Below, piece after piece: positions 48,603 through 57,722 of a DNA stretch of 64,000 bases. Location of the stretch: assembly GCF_009601505.1 (NCBI RefSeq), contig NZ_WITC01000120.1:124001-188000 (forward strand), written 5' to 3'. The notes under the pieces are model-generated. The model was not told the DNA's origin and searched no databases. It saw only the letters and a list, made by a program, of their open reading frames with translations. Origin of the DNA: Sinorhizobium terangae (lineage in GTDB: Bacteria > Pseudomonadota > Alphaproteobacteria > Rhizobiales > Rhizobiaceae). Positions within the stretch are counted from its first letter, which is position 1. Every line of letters starts with the position of its first letter. The position numbers were made by a program, and so were the translations under genes.

Positions 48603-49055
48603 TCAGTCCTGGGGGCCGAAGCTCGTCAGGTACCACTCGCCATTGCCGAGCTGGCAAGCGCTGCCATCAAACTTCGCTATGCCTTCAAAGGAGTGACGGG
48701 TCGTGGTGAAGCGCCGGCAGAGCATTCCGCTTGCACGGTCTTCCTGGATGGCACTGATCACGCCTGCGCTGCCGGACCTCGCGTTCGCCCACGGAATCGG
48801 GCTGTCGCCACCCTGACTGATATCGGCGGAGGAAACGGCGTTGCGCACGGCGACGGCGTCCGAGAGACCATCCGCGGTTTTCGCGACCGGTACGGTTCCC
48901 GTCGATACACGGTCGACGCTTGGACCGCCAAAGAGGTCGAGGCCCGCGCCCATGCACCCCGGCAGGGCGAGAAGTGTCATGCAAAGCATTCCACTGCGCA
49001 GCAAGGCGAAGGAAAATCCCTTCTTGCCATCGATCGACTTTGCTATGTCTTGCAC
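48603..49055 (-). CDS. RT0821/Lpp0805-like surface lipoprotein
   Basis: This protein of about 150 residues has a signal ending in lipobox LPGC ([17 protein letters not shown]) and a mature domain of the RT0821/17-kDa surface-antigen type, with [39 protein letters not shown] and the C-terminal [14 protein letters not shown] at 49055 with AGGA upstream is favoured; the frame opens further to 49139 but that part is not signal-like. It is divergent from pdxH. It should be an outer-membrane lipoprotein of unknown function. Confidence 0.82.
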   Translation of the reverse strand: MQDIAKSIDGKKGFSFALLRSGMLCMTLLALPGCMGAGLDLFGGPSVDRVSTGTVPVAKTADGLSDAVAVRNAVSSADISQGGDSPIPWANARSGSAGVISAIQEDRASGMLCRRFTTTRHSFEGIAKFDGSACQLGNGEWYLTSFGPQD

Positions 49056-49195
49056 GGCAATCCTGTCAGACTCGCAAGAGCTGCACGTTTTCCGAGGAAG
49101 TCCACAGGCAGGCTCTGACACTTTTCGATGCGGAAACACCGACCGGGCTCATCCCGAGGCGTCCCGCGCCAGATATCACGGCATTGGAAGGCACT

Positions 49196-49816
49196 ATGAC
49201 CGCGAATGAGTTAATAACCGGTGACTTCACCGAAGCAAACGAACCTTTTTCCCTTTTTGGCACATGGTTGAAAGACGCCGAAGAGAACGAGATCAACGAT
49301 CCGAACGCCGTGGCGCTTGCGACCGTCGATCCGGATGGGCTGCCCAACGTCCGCATGGTGCTGCTCAAGGGATTCGATGAACGCGGTTTCGTCTTCTACA
49401 CGAATTTCGAAAGTCAGAAAGGCCGTGAAATTCTTTCCGCCCGGAAAGCCGCCATGTGCTTCCACTGGAAATCGTTGCGCCGGCAGGTGCGAATTCGCGG
49501 TCCGGTCGAAATCGTCTCCGACGAAGAAGCGGACGAGTATTTCAGGAGCCGGCCGCGCGGGAGCCGCATCGGCGCCTGGGCTTCGAAGCAATCGCGTCCG
49601 CTGGAAAGCCGTTTCGCTCTGGAAAAGGCGGTCGCCGAATACACGGCACGCCACGCCATCGGCGAAATCCCGCGCCCGGAATACTGGTCCGGCTTCCGCA
49701 TCTGCCCAACCTCGATCGAATTCTGGCACGACCGGCCCTTCCGGCTGCATGACCGCGTGGAGTTCCGTCGCCAAACACCGGAGGGCGGCTGGGCAAAGGT
49801 TCGGATGTATCCGTGA
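49196..49816 (+). CDS. pdxH: Pyridoxamine 5'-phosphate oxidase
   Basis: This 206-residue FMN enzyme oxidises pyridoxine/pyridoxamine phosphate to PLP. Conserved blocks are [20 protein letters not shown] (FMN/PLP site), [35 protein letters not shown] and the terminal [12 protein letters not shown]. The ATG at 49196 is the natural start, with frame extension upstream non-homologous. It converges with the polysaccharide deacetylase gene across 26 bases. Confidence 0.96.
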   Translation: MTANELITGDFTEANEPFSLFGTWLKDAEENEINDPNAVALATVDPDGLPNVRMVLLKGFDERGFVFYTNFESQKGREILSARKAAMCFHWKSLRRQVRIRGPVEIVSDEEADEYFRSRPRGSRIGAWASKQSRPLESRFALEKAVAEYTARHAIGEIPRPEYWSGFRICPTSIEFWHDRPFRLHDRVEFRRQTPEGGWAKVRMYP

Positions 49817-49842
49817 AGATGTATTCGTGATGCGCCGACGGA

Positions 49843-50898
49843 TTATCCCGCCATCAGCCGAAAGGGAATTCCGGAGGCAAGCGCCGTGACGTGGCGGCGG
49901 CTCTGGAAATGCCCATTGAGCGAGATTCGCGGCAGCGTATGGAGATTTGAAACGGTGTCGGCTGAAAGCGTGGCGGGCTGTGTCGTCACCGCCACCGTGA
50001 AGCCGAGCCGTTCGGCCAGACGACAGTCGCGTTCCGAGACGGCATGCCTGTCCCCATAGGGATAGGCGAAGGTCGCCGGCCAACGGCCGGCGATGGCCTC
50101 GACACGCGCGGCGGATTCCGACATCTCCCGCTGCGCCTCCGCGTCGCTCAGCGGCGCCAGTGCGCGATGGCTGATCGTATGCGCGCCGAGGTTTGCCAGC
50201 GGGTTCTGCAGCAGGCAACGCAGCCCTGCGGCATCGAGCGTCAGACGTGTGGTGATCGCAAGGGGATCAATGCCTTGGGCACACGCCAGCTCATTCAGTT
50301 TGCCGACGGCGCCCTCCTCGTCGTGACCTCGAACATAGGCGGAGATGCGGTCGAACACGGCCTGCTTTTCGGCATTGCTTACGGCTCTCATGGCCTCGAT
50401 ACCGGAGCCGAAGTCGAAACGGAAATCCCTTACGGGTGAGAGCATGTCGGCAAGCGTTTCCCACCAGAGCGTGTGGGTGCGATCGACATAGCCGCCGGAG
50501 ACGAAGACGGTGAATGGCACGCCGTGTTGCTCGAAAACCGGCAGTGCATATTCGAGATTGTTGCGGTAGCCGTCATCGAGCGTGAAGCAAGCGACGGGCC
50601 GTGGGTCGCCGAGCACCAGGCTTTCCGGCAGATCCTGCAACGCGACGAAGCGATAACCGTCGCGTTTCAGTGTGAGGATTGCCTCCTCGAGAAACGTGGG
50701 CGTAATTTCCAGGTGGGCGTTCGGGTCAAAGGCCCGCGGGGCCCTGGGGCGAACATGATGCAGGGTGAAGATCGCGCCGCTTCCACGCGCACCCGTCATC
50801 AATCCGGAGCGCGCCAGGAGTTGCGCGATTTCGAGCCCGCCGCCAATGGCGACGCGCCTCACTCGGTTTCTGACCACCCGCGCGATGCCCTGCTTCAT
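49843..50898 (-). CDS. Polysaccharide deacetylase (NodB-homology) protein
   Basis: This 351-residue carbohydrate esterase family 4 protein has motif 1 ACFTLDDGYRNNLEYAL (Asp-Asp), motif 2 LGAHTISHRALA (H-x3-H) and motif 3 ATFAYPYGDRHAV (R/P-Y-G). It removes N-acetyl groups from a polysaccharide, perhaps exopolysaccharide or peptidoglycan. It is not a nod gene by context. There is no classical signal peptide, only a hydrophobic N-terminal helix. It diverges from the DD-carboxypeptidase gene. Confidence 0.9.
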   Translation of the reverse strand: MKQGIARVVRNRVRRVAIGGGLEIAQLLARSGLMTGARGSGAIFTLHHVRPRAPRAFDPNAHLEITPTFLEEAILTLKRDGYRFVALQDLPESLVLGDPRPVACFTLDDGYRNNLEYALPVFEQHGVPFTVFVSGGYVDRTHTLWWETLADMLSPVRDFRFDFGSGIEAMRAVSNAEKQAVFDRISAYVRGHDEEGAVGKLNELACAQGIDPLAITTRLTLDAAGLRCLLQNPLANLGAHTISHRALAPLSDAEAQREMSESAARVEAIAGRWPATFAYPYGDRHAVSERDCRLAERLGFTVAVTTQPATLSADTVSNLHTLPRISLNGHFQSRRHVTALASGIPFRLMAG

Positions 50899-51095
50899 CC
50901 GGTTACCCTGCCCTGCGGAGCGAAACTAGCGCCGGCCGGTTAAGCCTTGCTGAATCTGGCTGACTTCGCTGCATTTGCCGCCAAAGTTCTGCATTTTGGG
51001 GAGCAGTTATAAGCCTCGATATTGCAACAGAGCGGCTACCCTGTCACAAAGCGAAACACCGTTCCTAACGAGCGTGCTTTGGAGAGGGAAATCCG

Positions 51096-52346
51096 ATGAA
51101 AAGCTTTCGATTTGCCCTGGCGGCGATCGCCGCTTTCGTGTTCGGTGCCGCGCATGCGCTGGCGGGTAGCGCGTCCCTCGTTCTTGATGCGCGGACAGGC
51201 AGGGTTCTTTCTGCCGAAAATGCCGACACACTCAATCATCCGGCGTCGCTGACGAAGATGATGACGCTCTACCTGACCTTCGAGGCGTTGCATCAGGGCA
51301 AGATCGGCTGGAGCACCCGGGTGGTGATGTCGCCGACAGCCGCGCGCAAACCGCCGACCAAGCTCGGAGTTAAGCCCGGCGATACAATCACAGTTCAGGA
51401 GGCCGTCTACGGCATGATCGTTCGCTCCGCCAACGATGCGGCGGCGGCGGTCGCCGAAGCGCTCGGGGGCTCGGAGGCCGGCTTTGCGCAGATGATGAAC
51501 GCAAGAGCGCGACGTCTCGGCATGAGCCGCACGTATTTCGTCAACGCTTCCGGATTGCCGGCACGCGAGCAGGTAACGACTGCGCGCGACATGGCGCGGC
51601 TTGCAATTGCACTCATGAGGGATTTTCCTGGCGAGTACCGCATGTTCGCGGCCCAGGGATTCACCTTTCGCGGCCGCAAGATTCGTGGTCACAACAACCT
51701 GATGTATCGATACGCGGGCATGGACGGCATCAAGACCGGCTACACCAATGCATCGGGCTACAACATTGTGAGCGCTGTCAGGGATGGCAACCGCCGCATC
51801 GTCGGCGTGGTTCTTGGTGGTCGGTCGGCGAAGGGTCGGGATGACAAGATGGCTTCCCTGCTCGACCAGCATTTGGGCAGGGCGGCGGCGCCCGCCGGCA
51901 GCCGGCCGGTCGCGGCAGCGAGTTCGCAAGGCGCGGTTGAAGTGGCTGGGCTGCCGGGCGTCCGGCTATCCTATACCGATACCGATCGGACGAGTGAAAG
52001 CGGCCTCGCCATTGCCGCATCCACCGCACCCGCGATGCCGGCGGATCGCCCCACGGCCGTCGACGGCACCGCAGGCGTAACACCGGCCGCTAGCGGCCAC
52101 TGGCAAATTCAGCTCTCCACGGCAGCAACGGCAGAAGGCGCCAAGAAGATTCTGGTCGAAGCGCAATCGGCCGGTGGCGCGGTCCTGCTCGGCGCCTCCC
52201 CTCATACGGAAGTGTCCGGCACCGGCAGCGCCAAGCAATACCGGGCGCGTTTCATCGGCTTCGCCAGCCGGGAGGCCGCCAATTCCGCCTGCGCCATTCT
52301 CAGGAAGCGATCCTACGATTGCACGTTGCTGCCCGACCGCGGTTAG
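51096..52346 (+). CDS. D-alanyl-D-alanine carboxypeptidase with SPOR domain
   Basis: This 416-residue PBP5-like DD-peptidase has a signal peptide ending AHALAG and catalytic motifs SLTK at residues 51-54 (ASLTKMMTLYL), SAN at 111-113 and KTG near 213 (GMDGIKTGYTN). A C-terminal SPOR domain (about residues 335-416, WQIQLSTAATAEGAKKILVE) binds denuded glycan at the septum. This replaces the amphipathic membrane anchor of PBP5. The ATG at 51096 has GAGAGGG upstream. It trims pentapeptides during division. Confidence 0.93.
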   Translation: MKSFRFALAAIAAFVFGAAHALAGSASLVLDARTGRVLSAENADTLNHPASLTKMMTLYLTFEALHQGKIGWSTRVVMSPTAARKPPTKLGVKPGDTITVQEAVYGMIVRSANDAAAAVAEALGGSEAGFAQMMNARARRLGMSRTYFVNASGLPAREQVTTARDMARLAIALMRDFPGEYRMFAAQGFTFRGRKIRGHNNLMYRYAGMDGIKTGYTNASGYNIVSAVRDGNRRIVGVVLGGRSAKGRDDKMASLLDQHLGRAAAPAGSRPVAAASSQGAVEVAGLPGVRLSYTDTDRTSESGLAIAASTAPAMPADRPTAVDGTAGVTPAASGHWQIQLSTAATAEGAKKILVEAQSAGGAVLLGASPHTEVSGTGSAKQYRARFIGFASREAANSACAILRKRSYDCTLLPDRG

Positions 52347-52376
52347 CTGCCGAAAGAGGATCTTGCGCGCCGCAAA

Positions 52377-52892
52377 CTATGCGGCGGGCGAGAGCCGGCG
52401 AACGTAGAATTTCGTGTCGACGCTCATGACGGGAAAGCCAGCCGGCAGATCATCCTTCGCGATCTCGGCAAAGCCGTTCTTCTCATAGAAACGATGCGCG
52501 GCGAGGAACTTGTCCGTGGTGCCGAGAAAGAGGGCTGCGATCTTGCGGTGCTCGGCGTGGGCAAGCAGGTTTTCGAGCAGGCGCGCCGCCACGCCATGGC
52601 TGCGTCCACGAAAATCGGGAGCGACGAACATCTTGCGGATTGCCGCTTGAGAACCGCCGATATCCTTGAGTCCAAGGGTGCCGACGATCCGGTCGTCCAT
52701 GGTGGCAACCCAGAAATCTCCGGTCCCGCTCTGATAGAAATCGGCGATCGAGCGCAGATCCGGCTGATCGTCGATGGTGATTGCAATGCCGAATTCTTCG
52801 CGCTGGATCGGCAGAATGACGTCGATGACGCCCTGTTCGTCCGCAGCTGCAAAGCGGCGGATCTCCACCGCTCCAGGTGCCTCATCGGTCAT
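52377..52892 (-). CDS. GNAT N-acetyltransferase
   Basis: This 171-residue acetyltransferase carries the acetyl-CoA motif KMFVAPDFRGRSHGVAARLL (R-G-x-x-H-G-V/A), with EIRRFAAADEQGVIDVILPI at the N-terminus and FYEKNGFAEIAKDDLP near the end. The substrate is unknown. The ATG at 52892 has the better ribosome site; another ATG at 52907 is in frame. It lies 35 bases upstream of the tldD stop on the same strand, hence downstream of no obvious partner. Confidence 0.85.
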   Translation of the reverse strand: MTDEAPGAVEIRRFAAADEQGVIDVILPIQREEFGIAITIDDQPDLRSIADFYQSGTGDFWVATMDDRIVGTLGLKDIGGSQAAIRKMFVAPDFRGRSHGVAARLLENLLAHAEHRKIAALFLGTTDKFLAAHRFYEKNGFAEIAKDDLPAGFPVMSVDTKFYVRRLSPAA

Positions 52893-52926
52893 GGCGTCAT
52901 CCCTCATCCCTCAACCGGCGCTTCGC

Positions 52927-54342
52927 TCACGCCTGCGTGCCGCCGACGGTGATCTGATCCATCCTGAGATGCGGCTGGCCGACGCCGACCGGCACCCATT
53001 GGCCAGCCTTGCCGCAATTGCCGATGCCGGTATCGAGTTTCGTGTCGTTGCCGACCATCGTCACCCGCTTCATCGCATCCGGCCCATTGCCGATCAGCAT
53101 CGCCACCTTGACGGGCGCGCCGACCTTGCCGTTCTCGATCAAATAGGCCTCGGTGCAGCCGAACACGAACTTGCCGGAGGTGATGTCCACCTGACCGCCG
53201 CCAAAGGAGACGGCGTAGATGCCCTTCTTGACCGAAGCGATGATTTCCTCGGGCGTGCGATCGCCGGAAAGCATGTAGGTGTTGGTCATGCGGGGCATCG
53301 GCACGTGCGCATAGCCCTGTCGGCGGCCATTGCCGGTAGCCTTCATGCCCATCAGCCGTGCATTCTGCCGGTCCTGCATATAGCCGACCAATTTGCCGCC
53401 CTCGATCAGGACGTTGTAGCCTGACGGGGTGCCCTCATCATCGACCGAGATCGAGCCGCGCCGCGCCTCGATCGTGCCGTCGTCGACGACGGTGACCCCC
53501 TTGGCCGCCACCTGCTCACCCAGGAGGCCGGCGAAGGCCGACGTTTTCTTGCGATTGAAATCGCCCTCGAGCCCGTGGCCGACCGCTTCATGCAACATGA
53601 CGCCGGGCCAGCCGGAGGCGAGCACCACGTCCATCGTGCCCGCGGGGGCATCGATGGCTTCGAGGTTGACGAGCGCCTGCCGCAACGCTTCGTCGGCACC
53701 GCGCTTCCAGTTCTCCTCCGTGACGAAGTCACCGAACCCACAGCGCCCGCCAGTCCCGAACGACCCCGTTTCCTGCCGATCGCCGTCGCCAACGACGACC
53801 GAGAAGTTGATACGGGTCATCGGCCTCACATCGTGGACGCGATGACCGTCAGCCCGCAGAATGTCGACCACCTGCCAACTTGCGGAGATCGAAGCCGTCA
53901 CCTGCCTGACTTTCGGATCCTTGGCACGCAGATAGGCGTCAACCTCCTGGAGCAACGCGACCTTGGACTCGAAGCTCGGCTCACCGATCGGGTTTTCGTC
54001 GCCATAGAGTTTCTTGTTGGTGCGCTGAGGGGCTGCGGCATAGGAGCCGGCATAGCCGCGCGTCACCTGGCCAACGGCGTCTGCTGCCCTGCGCAAGGCG
54101 GCCAGCGACAATTCGCCGGCATGCGCGTAGCCGACCGATTCACCGGCGACGGCGCGCAAGCCGAAACCCTGGTCGGTGTTGAAGCTGCCACCCTTGAGGC
54201 GTCCGTTGTCGAAGGAGAGGACCTCGGCCTGCGCGTGTTCCAGAAAGAGCTCGCCATCATCTGCGCCGGAAAGCGTGTCGGACAGAACCTTGCGGACCGT
54301 AGCCTCGTCCGCATCGAAGAGGCTTATCAGATCGGTGTTCAT
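52927..54342 (-). CDS. tldD: TldD-family metalloprotease
   Basis: This 471-residue TldD/PmbA-like protein pairs with PmbA (TldE) to degrade flexible peptides; in enterics it processes microcin and the CcdA antitoxin. The zinc motif HEAVGHGLEGDF (HExxxH) is near residue 250, and GMKATGNGRRQGYAHVPMPR is typical. The zinc-Cys region VFGCTEAYLIENGK is near the end. The ATG at 54342 is chosen since the frame upstream is repeat-encoded. A RIME-like copy sits directly upstream. Confidence 0.95.
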   Translation of the reverse strand: MNTDLISLFDADEATVRKVLSDTLSGADDGELFLEHAQAEVLSFDNGRLKGGSFNTDQGFGLRAVAGESVGYAHAGELSLAALRRAADAVGQVTRGYAGSYAAAPQRTNKKLYGDENPIGEPSFESKVALLQEVDAYLRAKDPKVRQVTASISASWQVVDILRADGHRVHDVRPMTRINFSVVVGDGDRQETGSFGTGGRCGFGDFVTEENWKRGADEALRQALVNLEAIDAPAGTMDVVLASGWPGVMLHEAVGHGLEGDFNRKKTSAFAGLLGEQVAAKGVTVVDDGTIEARRGSISVDDEGTPSGYNVLIEGGKLVGYMQDRQNARLMGMKATGNGRRQGYAHVPMPRMTNTYMLSGDRTPEEIIASVKKGIYAVSFGGGQVDITSGKFVFGCTEAYLIENGKVGAPVKVAMLIGNGPDAMKRVTMVGNDTKLDTGIGNCGKAGQWVPVGVGQPHLRMDQITVGGTQA

Positions 54343-54373
54343 GGTCGTCCGCTCCCGCTGGTTCGAGGTCTCA

Positions 54374-54476
54374 CTGCATGTTTCCTTAAACCGTAGTCGA
54401 TTTAAGGAAAGAAACATGCAGCAAATCAAAGTGCTACAGCGACCTTTGCACGTCTGATGAGACGCGCGGCGCTGTA
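54374..54476. repeat. RIME-like double palindrome, copy D
   Basis: The first palindrome pairs CTGCATGTTTCCTTAAACCG with TTTAAGGAAAGAAACATGCAG; the second spans CTACAGCGACCTTTGCACGT to GCGCGGCGCTGTA. It is about 90% like copy A by eye and lies 32 bases upstream of tldD. Confidence 0.85.
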
Positions 54477-54520
54477 TGCCCTCCATTTAGGAAGCAAGGG
54501 ACCGCAAGCCAAGGAAATTC

Positions 54521-55722
54521 TCAGGAAAAGGACGCATTCCAGCCGTCGAGAAGGTTGACCTCTTCGACGCCGGTGAACCGGGCGATGCGGTCGAGTTCTG
54601 CAGCCAGCTTTTCCATGCGGCCGGACGAAGCCCTGACGCCCGGCTCCAGCCAGAGGCGGCGAACATCGAGGCGCCCGAGCTTTCGGTCTGCTTTCATGTC
54701 GATGCGGCCGATCAAGCGGTCGCCTTCGATTAACGGGAAGACGTAATAGCCGTATTCCCGCTTCGGCTCCGGCACAAAAAAATCTCTATACGATAGAAGA
54801 AGCCGAAAAGACGCTCCGTTCGATTGCGATCGCGCAGCAACGGATCGAACGGGCTGAGCACGCGAATGCGCGCCGGCGGCTCGGCAATGTCGCCAAGATT
54901 GTCGGGGAATCCGGAAAACGCATAGGACGGGCGTGGCTTGCCGCCGTTGGCGGATTCGATCAGGACGTCTGAAAGCTCGTCCCGATGCGCGGCGACCCAG
55001 GCTTTCGCCTCATCCGGCGACACCAGATCCCAGAAGGCGGCGATCTCTCCATGGGTGGCGAAGCCCAGTCGATCGAGAGCGCTGCGGCAGGCCCAGTCGA
55101 TGAACTCCGTGTGGCTCACCTCGCCCTCGTAGTGGTGCGCAGGTATGACGCGCTCCGTAAGATCGTAGACCTTCTGGAAGTTCTCCCGCCGTGCGATCGC
55201 CAGCCTGCCCTGGCGCCACAACACTTCAAGCGCAGTCTTCGACGGATGCCAGTTCCACCAGCCGCCGGATGCGTGGCCGTCCACCTTGAGATCACGCGCC
55301 ATCACCGCACCATTGCTGACGATGCGTTCGTAGGTTTCCTCGCAACCGTCGTCGAACCCCTCGCCCCGCCATTTGATCCAGCGCTCGCGCAGCGTCTCGC
55401 TTTCCCATTTGAAGCGATGTTTCCAATAGATGAAAAAGGCGCTCGGAATGATCGAGGCGTCATGGGTCCAGTGTTCGAAAAGCTCGCCGTCCTTCTCCAA
55501 CAATTCGGTGAGGTGTTCGCGACGATAGGTCTGGTTGCGGGAAAAGAGGATCTGGTGATGGGCCCGCTCGACCGTCTGGATGCTGTCGACCTGGATGAAA
55601 CCGAGGTCGCGGATGAGCTTCAACAGCCCGTCCTTGCCGAGCGCTCGTTGCGGCGCGGCGGAAAGGCCCTGTTTTGCAAGGAAGATGCGCCGGGCATCGC
55701 GATTGGAGAGGCGAATCGTCAT
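54521..55722 (-). pseudogene. YcaQ/AlkZ-like DNA crosslink glycosylase, frameshifted
   Basis: This winged-helix protein of the YcaQ/AlkZ family (DNA interstrand crosslink unhooking glycosylase in E. coli) is split into two frames. The first (55722 to about 54777) has LIRDLGFIQVDSIQTVERAH, GGWWNWHPSKTALEVLWRQG and LSPFDPLLRDRNRTERLFGF. The second (54775-54521) continues with REYGYYVFPLIEGDRLIGRI and IDMKADRKLG. The junction is a run of seven A (54776-54782; T7 on the coding strand). One missing base would restore a 400-residue protein of normal length. T TTT TTG is also a possible -1 slippery site. A pseudogene, a sequencing indel and programmed slippage are all possible. Confidence 0.8.
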
Positions 55723-55784
55723 GGTTTGAAAGAGTAGGCTTTTATTCCCAATTTTGAAATGCGTGATGCAAAGGCTTGGCTGCA

Positions 55785-55813
55785 TTGCCCTTCCTGAGCG
55801 ACTTGCCTATAGA
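55785..55813 (+). promoter_or_regulatory. Candidate sigma70 promoter of bioMNY
   Basis: TTGCCC (55785-55790) and TATAGA (55808-55813) are 17 bases apart and lie 30 bases before the bioM start. Each matches four of six consensus bases. Confidence 0.35.
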
Positions 55814-55842
55814 GCCACCACGCAAACCGCGAGGAACAAGGC

Positions 55843-56523
55843 TTGGATATTCGCTTTACCGATTGCTCGGTCAGCTTCGGCGAACGAGTCGCGCTCCATC
55901 CCCTGACACTCGCCCTTGACGAACGCCGCATCGGCATCATTGGCCTCAACGGCTCCGGCAAGACGACCTTCGCGCGGCTGATCAACGGGCTCGTCAAGCC
56001 GACCAGGGGCCGGGTGATGGTCAATGGCCTCGATACGGTCAAGGACGAGAAGGCCGTTCTCGCCGAGGCAGGCTTCATCTTCCAGAATCCGCAGCACCAG
56101 TTGATCATGCCGATCGTCTGCGACGATATCGCATTCGGACTGAAGAATCGCGGCTTGCCTCAGCACGAAGTCGCCGCACGCACCGAGGCGGCGCTGACGC
56201 GCTTCGGCGTCACGCATCTTGGCCGGCGCCGTGTGCATGAGCTTTCGGGTGGCGAAACGCAACTCGTCGCCATGGCGAGCGTCGTCGTTACCGGGCCGAA
56301 GATCCTGATTCTCGATGAGCCGACCAACCAGCTCGACCTCCGCAACCGCCGCATGGTCGCGGATACGATCGACACGCTCGACGAAGATACCATCGTCATC
56401 ACCCACGACCTTGCGCTTGTCGAAGGCGTCGAAAGGCTGTTGCTCTTCCACGAGGGTCGGCTGCTCGCCGATGGCAAACCCGCCGAAACGATCCGGCGGT
56501 ATCACGAGGTGGCCGGATGCTGA
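55843..56523 (+). CDS. bioM: ECF biotin transporter ATPase BioM
   Basis: This 226-residue ABC ATPase of the EcfA/CbiO type has Walker A GLNGSGKT at residues 34-41, signature LSGGETQLVAMA and Walker B ILILDEPTNQLD. The H-loop is VITHDLALVEG. With BioN and BioY it energises biotin uptake. The start is TTG at 55843, preceded by GAGGA. The stop overlaps the bioN start by seven bases. It heads bioMNY, a cluster known in Rhizobium as a high-affinity biotin importer. Confidence 0.94.
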   Translation: MDIRFTDCSVSFGERVALHPLTLALDERRIGIIGLNGSGKTTFARLINGLVKPTRGRVMVNGLDTVKDEKAVLAEAGFIFQNPQHQLIMPIVCDDIAFGLKNRGLPQHEVAARTEAALTRFGVTHLGRRRVHELSGGETQLVAMASVVVTGPKILILDEPTNQLDLRNRRMVADTIDTLDEDTIVITHDLALVEGVERLLLFHEGRLLADGKPAETIRRYHEVAGC

Positions 56524-57122
56524 CGAGCCTCTACGTGGAGGGCAATAGCTGGTTTCACCGTCTGCCGGTGCGCGTGAAACTCATTGCCCTCCTGCTCCTC
56601 AGCCTCTCGCTCTTCGCGACGCAATCGCTCTACCTGCTCGTGCCCGCCTTCCTGCTCTGCGGATGGCTCTACTTTTCGCTTGGCATGACGTTGCGCCAGG
56701 CACTCGCGCGGATCGGTCTCGTTTTTTTCACCATCCTCGTCCTTGCTGCCGTCAACTTTTTCCTTCTGCCCCTCCCCGAAGTCGCCGCGCTGATGCTGCG
56801 GCTGATGGCGCTGGTGTTCTTCGCCGCCGCGGTGACGGCAACGACGACAATCAGCGCCTTCATGGACGAGATCACGATCCTTCTGAAGCCGCTCGAGCGC
56901 ATCGGCTTGCTCAATGCCGCCGATGTCAGCCTGGCGCTCGGCCTCGTGCTACGCTTCGTTCCCGACATCTTCGCCCGCTATGAGGCGATCCGCGAGGCGC
57001 ATCGCGCGCGGGGCCTGCCGATACGGCCGCTGACGATCATCGGGCCGCTTATCATCCTCACGCTCAAAGATGCGGATACGATTGCCGCGGCCATTGACGC
57101 TCGCGGATTTCGGCGGCAATAA
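56517..57122 (+). CDS. bioN: ECF biotin transporter transmembrane protein BioN (EcfT)
   Basis: This 201-residue EcfT-family protein has about four to five hydrophobic segments (VKLIALLLLSLSLFATQSLY, ALARIGLVFFTILVLAAVNF and others). The two Ala-Arg-Gly coupling motifs occur at residues 164-166 (AHRARGLPIRPL) and 195-197 (AAIDARGFRR); they transmit ATPase motion from BioM. It overlaps bioM by seven bases and precedes bioY by 32. Confidence 0.94.
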   Translation: MLTSLYVEGNSWFHRLPVRVKLIALLLLSLSLFATQSLYLLVPAFLLCGWLYFSLGMTLRQALARIGLVFFTILVLAAVNFFLLPLPEVAALMLRLMALVFFAAAVTATTTISAFMDEITILLKPLERIGLLNAADVSLALGLVLRFVPDIFARYEAIREAHRARGLPIRPLTIIGPLIILTLKDADTIAAAIDARGFRRQ

Positions 57123-57154
57123 ATTCGCGCTTTCTAATAAAAGGGTAGGACCAC

Positions 57155-57718
57155 ATGAACACCAGAGATCTCGTCCTCGTCGCGCTTTTTGCCGCGATCG
57201 TCGTCGTACTTGGCCTCATCCCGCCGATCACGCTCGGTTTCATCCCTGTTCCGATCACGGCGCAGTCGATGGGCGTGATGCTTGCCGGCTGCATCATCGG
57301 CGCAAAACGCGGGGCACTTGCCTTCCTGCTGTTCGTCCTCCTGGTCGCCATCGGCCTGCCCGTGCTTTCCGGCGGACGCGGCGGTCTCGCTGTTCTGGCT
57401 GGCCCTTCGGGCGGCTTCATCCTCGGCTGGGCGGTCGCCGCCTACGTCACGGGCCTTATCGCCGAGCGCTTCATTCATGAGGACCAGCCGGAGAGCCGTC
57501 AGTTCGGCGGGTTCTTCCTGGCCTCGGTCGTCGGCGGCATCGTCGTGCTCTACGGGATCGGCGTGCCATGGCTGTCCGCCGTCACCGGCACGCCGCTGCT
57601 CGCAGCCGCGACAGGTTCGCTCGCCTTCATCCCCGGAGACCTTTTGAAGGCGGCGATCGCGACCCTTGCCGCCCGCGCCGTCTACGCCGGCTATCCGCTG
57701 CTGCCGGTCCGCGCCTGA
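57155..57718 (+). CDS. bioY: Biotin transporter S component BioY (bioMNY operon)
   Basis: This 187-residue membrane protein begins MNTRDLVLVALFAAIVVVLG and contains the BioY pattern IPPITLGFIPVPITAQSMGV with LAGPSGGFILGWAVAAYVTG. It differs clearly from the lone BioY at 15915-16502 but has the same fold, about six helices. It follows bioN closely and is followed after four bases by an acyl-CoA ligase gene, so all probably share one message. Confidence 0.94.
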   Translation: MNTRDLVLVALFAAIVVVLGLIPPITLGFIPVPITAQSMGVMLAGCIIGAKRGALAFLLFVLLVAIGLPVLSGGRGGLAVLAGPSGGFILGWAVAAYVTGLIAERFIHEDQPESRQFGGFFLASVVGGIVVLYGIGVPWLSAVTGTPLLAAATGSLAFIPGDLLKAAIATLAARAVYAGYPLLPVRA

Positions 57719-57722
57719 ACCA

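Noticed and set aside
55806-55815. Possible BioR box before bioM (CTATAGAGCC)
   Set aside because: Four of ten positions differ from TTATMKATAA; better explained as a promoter -10 region.
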